Source of the DNA: DASUXA01 sp036378155
GTDB lineage: Bacteria; Actinomycetota; Actinomycetes; Mycobacteriales; Micromonosporaceae
Assembly: GCA_036378155.1 (NCBI GenBank)
Contig: DASUXA010000046.1
Location: 1-43,559, forward strand
Direction of reading: 5' to 3'
DNA: 43,559 nt
The notes beneath the pieces are model-generated. The model was not told the DNA's origin. It was given only the letters and a program-made list of their open reading frames with translations, and made no database searches. The position numbers and the translations under genes were made by a program. This document shows positions 25,960-33,552 of the stretch, one piece after another (position 1 is the stretch's first letter; each line of letters begins with the position of its first letter).

Positions 25960-27150
25960 TCAGTTGCCGCCCTGGGCGGCGCGCCCGCCGGTCACCGGAC
26001 CGGTCAGCGCCGGGTCCGCGAAGTCGGCGGCGAGCCAGGACAACGCGCCCGGCAGAGCGCTGGTCCAGGTACCCCAGTTGTGACCGCCCGGAATGTCGAC
26101 CAGGGTGACGGTGTCCGGCGCGTGTACCGAGGCGGCGAACTCGCGACCCGCGGTCTTCGCGGCGCGCTCGGCGTCGCCGACCATCAGGTAGAAGCGCAGC
26201 GGCACGGCACGCCGGTTCCTGACGGTCAGCGCCGGGGTGTACGAGCGCTGCAACGCGACGTTCTTCCGGAACAGGTCGCCGGTGCTGGCGTCGACCGCCG
26301 GGGCGAAGTACCCGTCCAGGCTGACCGCCGAGCCGAACCGGTCCGGGTGGCGCAGCGCGAGGTCGACCGCGCAGTACCCACCGGTCGAGTAGCCCATCAG
26401 CGACCAGGCGGTGCGGTTCGGCATCACCCGGAAATGCCGCGCGAGCGCATCGGGGACGTCCTCGCTGATGTACGTGTCGGCGCGGGCGCCGCCGACCGCG
26501 TCGACACACTCGCTGTCCCGCTTCGGATTCGGGTTCTGGCTGACCGACACCAGGATCATCGGCGGGATACGCCCGCTTGCCATCAGCCGGTCCAGCACCG
26601 CGACCATGTGACCCTGGCGCTCCCAGTTCTGCGGGGCGCCGGGAAAGCCCGCCAGCAGGATCGACACCGGGAACCGCCGGTTCGGCTGGCTCGGATCGAA
26701 GTAGGCGTCCGGCACGTACACCCAGGCAGGCAGCTTGTAGCCGGTGCGCGCGCCGGCGATGGTGGTCTGCGCCCACACGCCGTGACCGGGGCGAACCTTC
26801 GCCCGTGCCTCGGCGAGCCACGGCTCCACGTCGGCGACGGGACGCCCGGCGTCAGCGTTCAGTTCGGCGGTCGCGGCGTGCCGTACCCCGAGCAGATCGG
26901 CGAGCGAACCGTAGAAGCCGCCGGCGAGGTTCGCGCTGGCGGCGAGGGTCAGCACCGAGAACAGTTGCATCGCGACCAGCAGCAGGCTCCGGCGCAGGCG
27001 CTTGTACCTCTCGACGTCCCAGGTGATGCCCGCGGCGATCGAGACACCGATCGCCGCCAGGGCGAACAGCGCGACCACCCAGCCGGACGCCAGCGGTACG
27101 TCCCACCAGGGACCACCCGGTTCAGCCAGACGCACGCCCACGCCCCTCAT
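25960..27150 (-). CDS. Membrane-anchored esterase (alpha/beta-hydrolase, antigen-85-like)
   Basis: A 396-residue protein with two N-terminal transmembrane helices (about 21-42 and 55-78) followed by an extracytoplasmic esterase D/antigen-85-like domain. The nucleophile elbow is GYSTGGY with Ser255, the oxyanion region is near LLAGFPGAPQNWERQG, and the catalytic His is in GGHNWGTW close to the C-terminus. The chosen ATG at 27150 overlaps the 3' end of the PfkB gene by 29 bp; a GTG nine bases inside is an alternative start. Proteins of this build in actinomycetes act on cell-envelope esters, but the substrate here is unknown. Transcription is probably shared with pfkB and perhaps glgB upstream. 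Confidence 0.87.
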   Translation of the reverse strand: MRGVGVRLAEPGGPWWDVPLASGWVVALFALAAIGVSIAAGITWDVERYKRLRRSLLLVAMQLFSVLTLAASANLAGGFYGSLADLLGVRHAATAELNADAGRPVADVEPWLAEARAKVRPGHGVWAQTTIAGARTGYKLPAWVYVPDAYFDPSQPNRRFPVSILLAGFPGAPQNWERQGHMVAVLDRLMASGRIPPMILVSVSQNPNPKRDSECVDAVGGARADTYISEDVPDALARHFRVMPNRTAWSLMGYSTGGYCAVDLALRHPDRFGSAVSLDGYFAPAVDASTGDLFRKNVALQRSYTPALTVRNRRAVPLRFYLMVGDAERAAKTAGREFAASVHAPDTVTLVDIPGGHNWGTWTSALPGALSWLAADFADPALTGPVTGGRAAQGGN

Positions 27151-28108
27151 CCAACGCCTCTGCCACCATCGCCGCGGTCGGCGGGTCGGCTCCGGTCACG
27201 GTACACACCAACGCCGCGGCGGCACACGCGTCGGTCAGCGCCCGGGACGCCACCGCGCCGGGGTCGGCGGCCAGCTTCACCGCACCGGGGTCGGCGCCCA
27301 GCTTCACGGCGCCGGGGTCGGCGCCCGGCTTCAACGCGCCCTCGGCGACCAGCCGGGCGAGCAGCGCGGCGGTGAACGTGTCGCCCGCGCCGACCGTGTC
27401 CACGACGGTGACCGGCGGTGCGGCAGCGCTCGTGGTACCGCCCGCGTGCACGGCGACCGCACCCGCCGCGCCACGGGTGGACACGGCGAGCCGGGTACGG
27501 CCCAGCGACAGCCAGCGGCGCAGCACCGTGTGCTCGTCCTGCCCCGGGTACAGCCAGGCGAGGTCGTCCGCGCTCGCCTTGACCACGTCGGCGAGCGCGA
27601 CGAACCGCTCCACCCAGGCGACCGCCTCGTCGCGGGTACCGACCAGCGCCGGGCGCACGTTCGGGTCGTAGCTGACCGGGATGCCGGCGTCCACCGCCCG
27701 CTCGACGAGCGCCAGCACCGCGGACCGCCCCGGCGCCACGGCACAGCCGAGCGACCCGACGTGCAGGCAGGCGACGCCGTCCAGGGACAGCGCCGAGGTG
27801 TCGAGGTCCCAGCCGAACCGGAAGTCGTACCGGGCGGAGCCGTCCTCGGCGACCCGCGCGAACGCGACGCTGGTGGCGGCAGCGCCGTCGGACAGGTGGC
27901 CCAGCCCGATGCCGTTGCCGCTCAGGTGCGCGCGGATCAACTCGCCGAACAGGTCGTCGCCGACCACTCCCGCGTACCGGGTGGGCTGCCCGAGCCGTGC
28001 CAGCGCCACCGCGACGTTCAGCGGGCTGCCGCCGGCGCATGCGTCGAACACCCAGGTACCGCGCCGCGCGATCAGATCGACCACAGCCTCGCCGACCACG
28101 AGAAACAT
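27122..28108 (-). CDS. PfkB-family sugar kinase (fructokinase-like)
   Basis: A 328-residue ribokinase-fold kinase. The ATG at 28108 is chosen because MFLVVGEAVVDL is the standard opening strand. Motif 1 is GGSPLNVAVALARLG and motif 2 is DTVGAGDTFTAALLARL with the catalytic Asp. ATP site text such as KASADDLAWLYPG is also present. Between motif 2 and the last helix lies a threefold nine-residue repeat (ADPGAVKL[GA]), not expected in the family. It is placed between glgB and the esterase gene. Fructose is a reasonable substrate guess; other ketoses or nucleosides remain possible. Confidence 0.9.
   Translation of the reverse strand: MFLVVGEAVVDLIARRGTWVFDACAGGSPLNVAVALARLGQPTRYAGVVGDDLFGELIRAHLSGNGIGLGHLSDGAAATSVAFARVAEDGSARYDFRFGWDLDTSALSLDGVACLHVGSLGCAVAPGRSAVLALVERAVDAGIPVSYDPNVRPALVGTRDEAVAWVERFVALADVVKASADDLAWLYPGQDEHTVLRRWLSLGRTRLAVSTRGAAGAVAVHAGGTTSAAAPPVTVVDTVGAGDTFTAALLARLVAEGALKPGADPGAVKLGADPGAVKLAADPGAVASRALTDACAAAALVCTVTGADPPTAAMVAEALDEGRGRASG
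27251..27331 (-). repeat. In-frame 27-bp tandem repeat inside the PfkB gene
   Basis: Three 27-base units (27251-27277, 27278-27304, 27305-27331) encode repeated copies of a nine-residue unit with core ADPGAVKL in the surface segment after the GAGDTF active-site helix. Units differ at a few positions, so the expansion is recent but not brand new. The frame stays open and both flanks keep family sequence. Confidence 0.9.
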
Positions 28109-28130
28109 GATCGCGAGGCTACCGCCTCGC

Positions 28131-28198
28131 GGTCGGGGTGGCGTGACCCGCGACAGGATCAAGCGTGACCGCCCAGAGCGGGGTGCGCCGCCCCGACC
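28131..28198 (-). terminator. 13-bp stem-loop after glgB (GCTTGATC-loop element, copy 4)
   Basis: On the minus strand GGTCGGGGCGGCG pairs with CGCCACCCCGACC with one mismatch. The loop contains CTCTGGGCGGTCACGC followed by TTGATCC, nearly the same as in the nuclease and amylase copies. It begins 15 nt after the glgB stop and ends 22 bp before the PfkB start, so it may separate these genes or serve as a pfkB leader. Confidence 0.75.
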
Positions 28199-28213
28199 AC
28201 CGCACCGGGGCGG

Positions 28214-30121
28214 TCACCGAGGCTGGTACGCCAGCCAGACCGTCGACAGGGGTCCGACCGAGATCCGGGCGGTCGCCGGGTGACCGCGGTACGGTTCCAC
28301 CTCGGCGACGACCGAGCCGAGGTTGCCCACCCCGGTACCGCCGTACTCCACCGCGTCGGTGTTGACCAGTTCGACCCAGTGCCCCGGCGCGGGCAGCGGC
28401 AGCCGGTAGTCGAGGTGGGCGACGCCCGCGAAGTTGGACACCACGACCAGCAGCGACGCGTCGGAGCCGCGCCGCAGGATCGCGGCGAGGTTGCCGTCCG
28501 CGTCGTCCGGTACCAGCCACTCGAAGCCGCTCGGATCGGCGTCCCGGCTCCACAGCGCCGGTCGCTGCCGGTACACCCGGTTGAGGTCGCCGATCAGCGT
28601 GCCGACCGCGCGTACCGCCGGGTCGCCCAGTGCCGACCAGTCCAGCCCGTACTGTTCGCTCCACTCCCGCTCGTCAGCCAGCTCCGCGCCCATGAACAGC
28701 AGCTTCTTGCCGGGATGCCCCCACATCCAGCCGAGCAGCCCGCGCAGCCCCGCCAGCCGCGCCCACCGGTCGCCGGGCAGCTTCGCGGTCAGCGACCGCT
28801 TGCCGTGTACCACCTCGTCGTGGCTGATCGGCAGGACGTACTGCTCGTCGAAGGCGTACGTGGACGGCAACGTCAGCGTGCCGTGGTGGTGGCGCCGGTA
28901 CACCGGGTCCCGGGCGACGTAGTCGAGCGTGTCGTGCATCCAGCCCATGTTCCACTTCAGCCCGAACCCGAGCCCGCCGGTTTCGACCGGGCGGGACACG
29001 CCCGGCCAGGCGGTCGACTCCTCGGCGATCATCACGACGCCGGGATGCGCGGCGTACACCGTGGCGTTCAGTTCCCGCAGGAACGCCACCGCCTCCAGGT
29101 TCTCGTTGCCGCCGAACACGTTCGGTTCCCACTCGCCGGGGCGGCGCGAATAGTCGAGGTACAGCAGCGACGCGACCGCGTCGACCCGCAGCCCGTCGAT
29201 ATGGAACTGCTCGAACCAGTACAGCGCGTTCGCGATCAGGAAGTTGCGCACCTCGGGTCGCCCGAAGTCGAACACCAGGCTGCCCCAGTCGGGGTGCTCG
29301 CCGCGCCGGGGATCCGGGTGCTCGTACAGCGGGGTGCCGTCGAACCGCGCCAGCGCCCACTCGTCGCGCGGGAAGTGTGCCGGTACCCAGTCCAGCAGCA
29401 CCCCGATGCCCGCCTGGTGCAGCCGGTCCACCAGGTACCGGAACTCGTCCGGGGTGCCGAACCTCGCGGTCGGCGCGTAGTACCCGGTGACCTGGTAGCC
29501 CCACGAACCGCCGTACGGGTGCTCCATCACGGGCAGCAGTTCCACATGGGTGAACCCGAGCCGGGTGACGTGCTCGACGAGTTGGTCGGCGACCTCGACG
29601 TACCCGAGTCCGGGTCGCCACGAGCCGAGATGCACCTCGTATACCGACATCGGACGGGCGTGGTGGTCGGCGCGCCGAGCGGCGAGCCAGTCCGCGTCGC
29701 CCCACTCGTACCGCGACCGCCACACCACCGACGCGTTCGCCGGCGGGCACTCGGTACGGGTCGCCATCGGATCCGCCTTGTCCCGCCAGATCCCGTCGGC
29801 GCCGTGCACGCGGTACTTGTACCGGTGGCCTTCCACCGCGCCGGCCGGCCGGCCGGCGCGCTCCGGGCCGCTGGGTGCGGCTCCGGCGACGTGCCCGGAC
29901 CACACGCCGCTGTCCCCGATCCGGGACAGCGGTACCCCGTCGTACGGCGCCCAGCCGGCGAAGTCGCCGACGACCCGTACCTCGCGGGCGTGCGGCGCCC
30001 ACACCCGGAACGTGACGCCGTCCTCGTCGGGCCGCGCACCGAGGAACTCCCAGAGCCGCTGGTGGCGGCCCTGGGAGAACAGGTACAGGTCGAGGTCGGC
30101 AGGCGCGGACGCCTCGGTCAC
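28214..30121 (-). CDS. glgB: 1,4-alpha-glucan branching enzyme
   Basis: A 635-residue GH13 branching enzyme that makes alpha-1,6 branches in glycogen-like polymers. An N-terminal CBM48 (about 30-140; VTFRVWAPHAREVRVVGDF) precedes the barrel. Catalytic residues are D314 (DGLRVDAVAS), E367 (MIAEES) and D435 in ISHDEVVHG. The GlgB-typical GSWGYQVTGYYAPTARFGTP, cited as one block of 20, identifies the specificity. A C-terminal beta-domain ends VWLAYQPR. The N-terminal extra domain of some GlgB proteins is absent, making it slightly short. The ATG overlaps the stop of the glucosyltransferase gene (ATGA), so chain extension and branching enzymes are made together. Confidence 0.95.
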   Translation of the reverse strand: MTEASAPADLDLYLFSQGRHQRLWEFLGARPDEDGVTFRVWAPHAREVRVVGDFAGWAPYDGVPLSRIGDSGVWSGHVAGAAPSGPERAGRPAGAVEGHRYKYRVHGADGIWRDKADPMATRTECPPANASVVWRSRYEWGDADWLAARRADHHARPMSVYEVHLGSWRPGLGYVEVADQLVEHVTRLGFTHVELLPVMEHPYGGSWGYQVTGYYAPTARFGTPDEFRYLVDRLHQAGIGVLLDWVPAHFPRDEWALARFDGTPLYEHPDPRRGEHPDWGSLVFDFGRPEVRNFLIANALYWFEQFHIDGLRVDAVASLLYLDYSRRPGEWEPNVFGGNENLEAVAFLRELNATVYAAHPGVVMIAEESTAWPGVSRPVETGGLGFGLKWNMGWMHDTLDYVARDPVYRRHHHGTLTLPSTYAFDEQYVLPISHDEVVHGKRSLTAKLPGDRWARLAGLRGLLGWMWGHPGKKLLFMGAELADEREWSEQYGLDWSALGDPAVRAVGTLIGDLNRVYRQRPALWSRDADPSGFEWLVPDDADGNLAAILRRGSDASLLVVVSNFAGVAHLDYRLPLPAPGHWVELVNTDAVEYGGTGVGNLGSVVAEVEPYRGHPATARISVGPLSTVWLAYQPR

Positions 30122-31443
30122 GAGGCGACCCCGTCGACGGCGAGCAGGTTGCCCTCCGGTACCACGATGCGCGGCCGGTGCGCCGTGGACCGCGCGGCAG
30201 CGCGCGGATCGAAGCCGGCCGCCTCGCGCATCGACGTGCGGTAGGCGTACGCGGTCTGGTCGGCGATGGTCGACCAGCCGTACCGGGTGGCGACCATGCC
30301 GCGTGCCTCACGCGCGACCCGCCGGGCGAACACCTCGTCAGCCAGCAGGGTGCCGACCGCCCCGGCCAGCGCCTGCGGGTTCTTCGCCGGGAACGTCACG
30401 CCGGTCACGCCGGGCTCGACGATCTCGGCGAGTCCGCCGGTCGCGGCGACCGCGAGTGGCGCGCCGGCTGCGGCAGCCTCGAGGGCGACCATGCCGAAGG
30501 GTTCGTAGATGCTCGGTACCACCATGGTGTCGGTGGCGGCGAGCACCGCCGGCAGGTCGTCGCCGAGGAACCCGGCGAACTCCACCCGGTCGGCGACGCC
30601 CAGCCGCTGGGTCTGCTGGTGCAGTTCGTCGCGGTACGGACCGTCGCCGGCGACCACCACGCGCAGCCCCGGGTGCCGGTCGGACAGCGCCGGCACCGCC
30701 GCGATCAGGTCCTGGACGCCCTTCTCGTACACCAGTCGACCGGCGTACCCGACGAGCGGTCCGTCGCCGCCGAACCGCTGCCGGGCAGCCGCGACCGCGC
30801 GGGACGGAACCTGCCATACCTGGTCGTCGACGCCGTTGGCGATCACCTCGACCTTGCCGGCGGGCAGTTCCAGCAGGCGGCTGACCTCCCAGCGCATGTA
30901 CGCCGAGCAGACCAGCACCTTGTTCGCCTCGTGACCCAGCCACCACTCGACGGAGTGGATGCACTTGTTCATGTCCTCGGGCAGCCAGCCCTGGTGCCGA
31001 CCGGCCTCGGTGGCGTGGATCGTGGCGACCAGGGGGATGCCCAGGTGCTCCTTGAGCGTCACGGCGGTGTGCGCGACCAGCCAGTCGTGGGCGTGGATCA
31101 CGTCGTACTCGCCGGTCGACGCCGCGTGCAGCGCGGCGCGGGTCAGCGAGTGGTTGAACGCCATGGTCCAGGCGAGCAGGGTCGGGGTGGACAGCGGGAA
31201 GAGGGGCGGATCCTCGGGCGCGCGGACGATGCGCACCCCTTCGGCGTACTCCTCGAGCGGCGCGCCGGCGGCGTGCCGGGTGACCACGGTCACCTCGTGT
31301 CCGGCGGCGGCGAGCGAGGTCGCGAGCGCGTGGACGTGTCGCCCGAGTCCGCCGACCATCACCGGCGGGTACTCCCACGACACCATGAGCACCCGGACCG
31401 GGCGCGGGCTGTGCAGTTGTTGAATGTCGGCGGTCTGGACCAC
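30118..31443 (-). CDS. GT4 alpha-1,4-glucan glucosyltransferase (Rv3032-like)
   Basis: A 441-residue retaining GT-B enzyme. The start is GTG at 31443, with GGAAGGGG a suitable distance upstream. The N-terminal VLMVSWEYPPVMVGGLGRHV, DVIHAHDWLVAH and ATIHATEAGRH are close in pattern to mycobacterial Rv3032, which makes alpha-1,4-glucan or methylglucose-lipopolysaccharide chains. The nucleotide-sugar site follows: YAGRLVYEKGV, then EPFGMVALEAAAAGAPLAVA with the E-x7-E pair. Its coupling to glgB supports a glycogen-like product. Whether the donor is ADP-glucose or UDP-glucose is not visible. A strongly folded leader lies upstream. Confidence 0.88.
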   Translation of the reverse strand: MVQTADIQQLHSPRPVRVLMVSWEYPPVMVGGLGRHVHALATSLAAAGHEVTVVTRHAAGAPLEEYAEGVRIVRAPEDPPLFPLSTPTLLAWTMAFNHSLTRAALHAASTGEYDVIHAHDWLVAHTAVTLKEHLGIPLVATIHATEAGRHQGWLPEDMNKCIHSVEWWLGHEANKVLVCSAYMRWEVSRLLELPAGKVEVIANGVDDQVWQVPSRAVAAARQRFGGDGPLVGYAGRLVYEKGVQDLIAAVPALSDRHPGLRVVVAGDGPYRDELHQQTQRLGVADRVEFAGFLGDDLPAVLAATDTMVVPSIYEPFGMVALEAAAAGAPLAVAATGGLAEIVEPGVTGVTFPAKNPQALAGAVGTLLADEVFARRVAREARGMVATRYGWSTIADQTAYAYRTSMREAAGFDPRAAARSTAHRPRIVVPEGNLLAVDGVAS

Positions 31444-31478
31444 CGTGACCCCTTCCCCCTGGAACGTCTGGCCCCCTG

Positions 31479-31536
31479 CCCCGATTCGCGCGCACGCCAA
31501 TAGGCACCGCAATGGGTGCCGTACCGCGAATTGGGG
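31479..31536 (-). promoter_or_regulatory. Nested stem structure in the leader of the glucosyltransferase gene
   Basis: The outer arms (31479-31490 and 31525-31536) pair over 12 positions, 11 Watson-Crick pairs and one mismatch or wobble depending on strand: CCCCGATTCGCG with CGCGAATTGGGG. Inside sits a second hairpin GGCACC-GCAATG-GGTGCC (31503-31520). The structure ends 35 nt before the GTG start, a position suited to translational or attenuation control. It is not a riboswitch class I recognise. Confidence 0.5.
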
Positions 31537-31631
31537 ATGCACCTATCCTGCCTCGCCCCGGTTACGTCCGAAAACAGGGAAGGTTTCGGGCAGGTTGCCG
31601 ATCCCGCGTGTCGGAACCGCCGCGCCGCGCG

Positions 31632-33515
31632 CTAACCGTTCCGCCACGCGCGAAGCAGTTCCGCCACGCTCCACGCCTGGTACGGACAGCCGGTCGCCGT
31701 GTGTCCGGGATCACCATCGGCCGTCTCGGATACTGAGAAGACGCCCCATTCGCCGAGGTGAGCGACGAGCCCGTCGAACAGCCCCTCCGGCACCTGTCCG
31801 GGCACCCGCCGGCGCAGGGCGTCGGTGTACGGCCCGATCAGCCACGGCCACACCGTGCCCTGGTGGTACGCCCGGTCCCGCTGCTCCGGTCCGCCCCGAT
31901 GCCGCCCGAGGTACGCCGGGTCGTCCGGGGCGAGACTGCGCAGGCCGAGCGGGGTCAGCAGGGCACGGGTCACGGCGTGTACCGGGCGGGGGTCGTCGAG
32001 GCGCGGACCGTACGGCAACGACCAGGCAAGCAGCTGGTTCGGTCGCAGCGCGGCGTCGTCGCCGTCGGGCCCGTCGACCACGTCGTACAGCCAGCCGTGC
32101 GGCGACGGGTACCGCGCCGCGAACGCCTCGACCGCCCGGAACCGCAGCCGGCGGGCGTCTGCCGCGTCCTGTCCGAGCCGCTCACGCAGCGCCGCGACCG
32201 CCCCGAGCCCGTTGATCCACAACGCGTTCAGCTCGACCGCCTTGCCGTGCCGAGGCGTCACCGGCACCCCCTCGACCCGAGCGTCCATCCAGGTCAGCGC
32301 GTACCCCGGAACACCCTGGGTGAGCAGCCCCTCGGTCGGGTCGACCCGGATGCCGAACCGGGTACCGGCGAGATGCGCCGCGACGATCGCCTCGAGGGTG
32401 GGCAGCAGGTCGGCGGCCAGGTCGTCGTCGCCGGCGACCTCGACGTGCCGGCCGACCGCGTGCAGGAACCACAGCGCGGCGTCGGCGGTGTTGTACTCGG
32501 TCGCGCCGGTGTCGGCGGTGTTCGCGAGCATCCCGTCCGACACCGTCGCGGCGTACGAGCGCAGCAGGTCACGTCCCTCGTCGGCGCGTCCGGTGGCGAG
32601 GAACAACCCCTCGTACGCGGTCATCGTGTCCCGCGACCAGACCCCGAACCAGGGGTACCCGGCGACCACGTCCGGCCCGGTCGGCGTGCTCACCACGAAC
32701 GCGTCGGCGGCGACGGCGAGCGTCGCCTCGACGCTGTCCCGCCCGCCTGCGATCCGCGCCGCCCGCTGCCGCGCCGACGCCACGATCTCGCCCGCCGGGG
32801 GCGGTACCCGCGACCCGGTCCACGCGACGACCTCCAGCGCCTCGCCCGGCGACAGCGTCGCCGCGAAGTCGCCGAGACGGCGCAGGTCCTCGACCGGGTT
32901 CAGCCCGCGCGCCGCCTCCTCGCGGGCGTACGCGCCCACGTACCAGTCGCCCGCCGGGATGAAGCCGGGGCCGGCGATCCGCCACGCGTCCTCGACGACC
33001 GCGCCGTCCGCGACCGGTACCACCCGCAAACCGTCGCCGGATCGCCGCTCGGCGTGGGCGTCCCGCCACGTGCCCAGCGCCGCCAGACTCAGCCCTACCG
33101 GCGGACCGGCGACCAGCCGGTGCACCACCCCGACACAGCCGTCGCGTACCGCCAGTTCCCGCTCCACCACGACCTCGCCGACCCGCCACCGCCAGCGGGG
33201 CAGCCCGTCGCGTACCTCGACACAGTCCAGCAGGGTGTGCCCGACCGGGTCGACGACGCCGGACGCCCACTCGTGGACCGCGAGCCGCACGGTCGCCCCC
33301 GACGGCAGTTCCAGCACCGGGTCGAGGGCGGCCAGGGCGAGCATCCGCCGCGCCGGTGCCGGGTCGGCGACCACCAGCAGCCCGTGGTACCGGCGGGTAC
33401 GCAGCCCGCTCAGCGTGCCCATGGCGTACCCGCCGCGCCCGTCGGCGACCAGCCACTCGCGGCGCGCCCCCGCGTCGAGGTCCGCGCAGACCTGGGTGCC
33501 GAACAGGTACGCCAT
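31632..33515 (-). CDS. Amylo-alpha-1,6-glucosidase (glycogen debranching enzyme, GH133-like)
   Basis: A 627-residue cytoplasmic hydrolase. The N-terminal domain carries the diagnostic EWLVADGRGGYAMGTLSG and RTRRYHGLLV. The (alpha/alpha)6 C-terminal domain carries GYPWFGVWSRDTMTAYEGL, WLIGPYTDALRRR and YHQGTVWPW. It removes alpha-1,6-linked glucose stubs from glycogen. The ATG at 33515 has no Shine-Dalgarno but lies exactly seven bases after TACCGT, so a leaderless message is likely. It is divergent from the GH63-like gene with only 37 bp between start codons. It is a different subfamily from the debranching-like gene at 14.7-16.9 kb. Confidence 0.92.
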   Translation of the reverse strand: MAYLFGTQVCADLDAGARREWLVADGRGGYAMGTLSGLRTRRYHGLLVVADPAPARRMLALAALDPVLELPSGATVRLAVHEWASGVVDPVGHTLLDCVEVRDGLPRWRWRVGEVVVERELAVRDGCVGVVHRLVAGPPVGLSLAALGTWRDAHAERRSGDGLRVVPVADGAVVEDAWRIAGPGFIPAGDWYVGAYAREEAARGLNPVEDLRRLGDFAATLSPGEALEVVAWTGSRVPPPAGEIVASARQRAARIAGGRDSVEATLAVAADAFVVSTPTGPDVVAGYPWFGVWSRDTMTAYEGLFLATGRADEGRDLLRSYAATVSDGMLANTADTGATEYNTADAALWFLHAVGRHVEVAGDDDLAADLLPTLEAIVAAHLAGTRFGIRVDPTEGLLTQGVPGYALTWMDARVEGVPVTPRHGKAVELNALWINGLGAVAALRERLGQDAADARRLRFRAVEAFAARYPSPHGWLYDVVDGPDGDDAALRPNQLLAWSLPYGPRLDDPRPVHAVTRALLTPLGLRSLAPDDPAYLGRHRGGPEQRDRAYHQGTVWPWLIGPYTDALRRRVPGQVPEGLFDGLVAHLGEWGVFSVSETADGDPGHTATGCPYQAWSVAELLRAWRNG

Positions 33516-33552
33516 GCGCGGCACGGTACCGGGACCAGGCAGAATGCGCTGC
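33516..33552. promoter_or_regulatory. Compact divergent leaderless promoters
   Basis: Only 37 bp separate the two divergent start codons. On the minus strand TACCGT (33528-33523) lies seven bases before ATG; on the plus strand CAGAAT (33540-33545) lies seven bases before GTG. Both fit -10 elements of leaderless transcripts (A at position 2, T at position 6). Each -35 region must fall in the other gene or promoter, so the two polymerases would compete. Confidence 0.6.

Noticed and set aside
31825..33552. Very long open frame giving the GH63-like protein about 570 extra N-terminal residues
   Set aside because: This part is antisense to the amylo-1,6-glucosidase gene, has no family sequence, and a plausible leaderless start exists at 33553.
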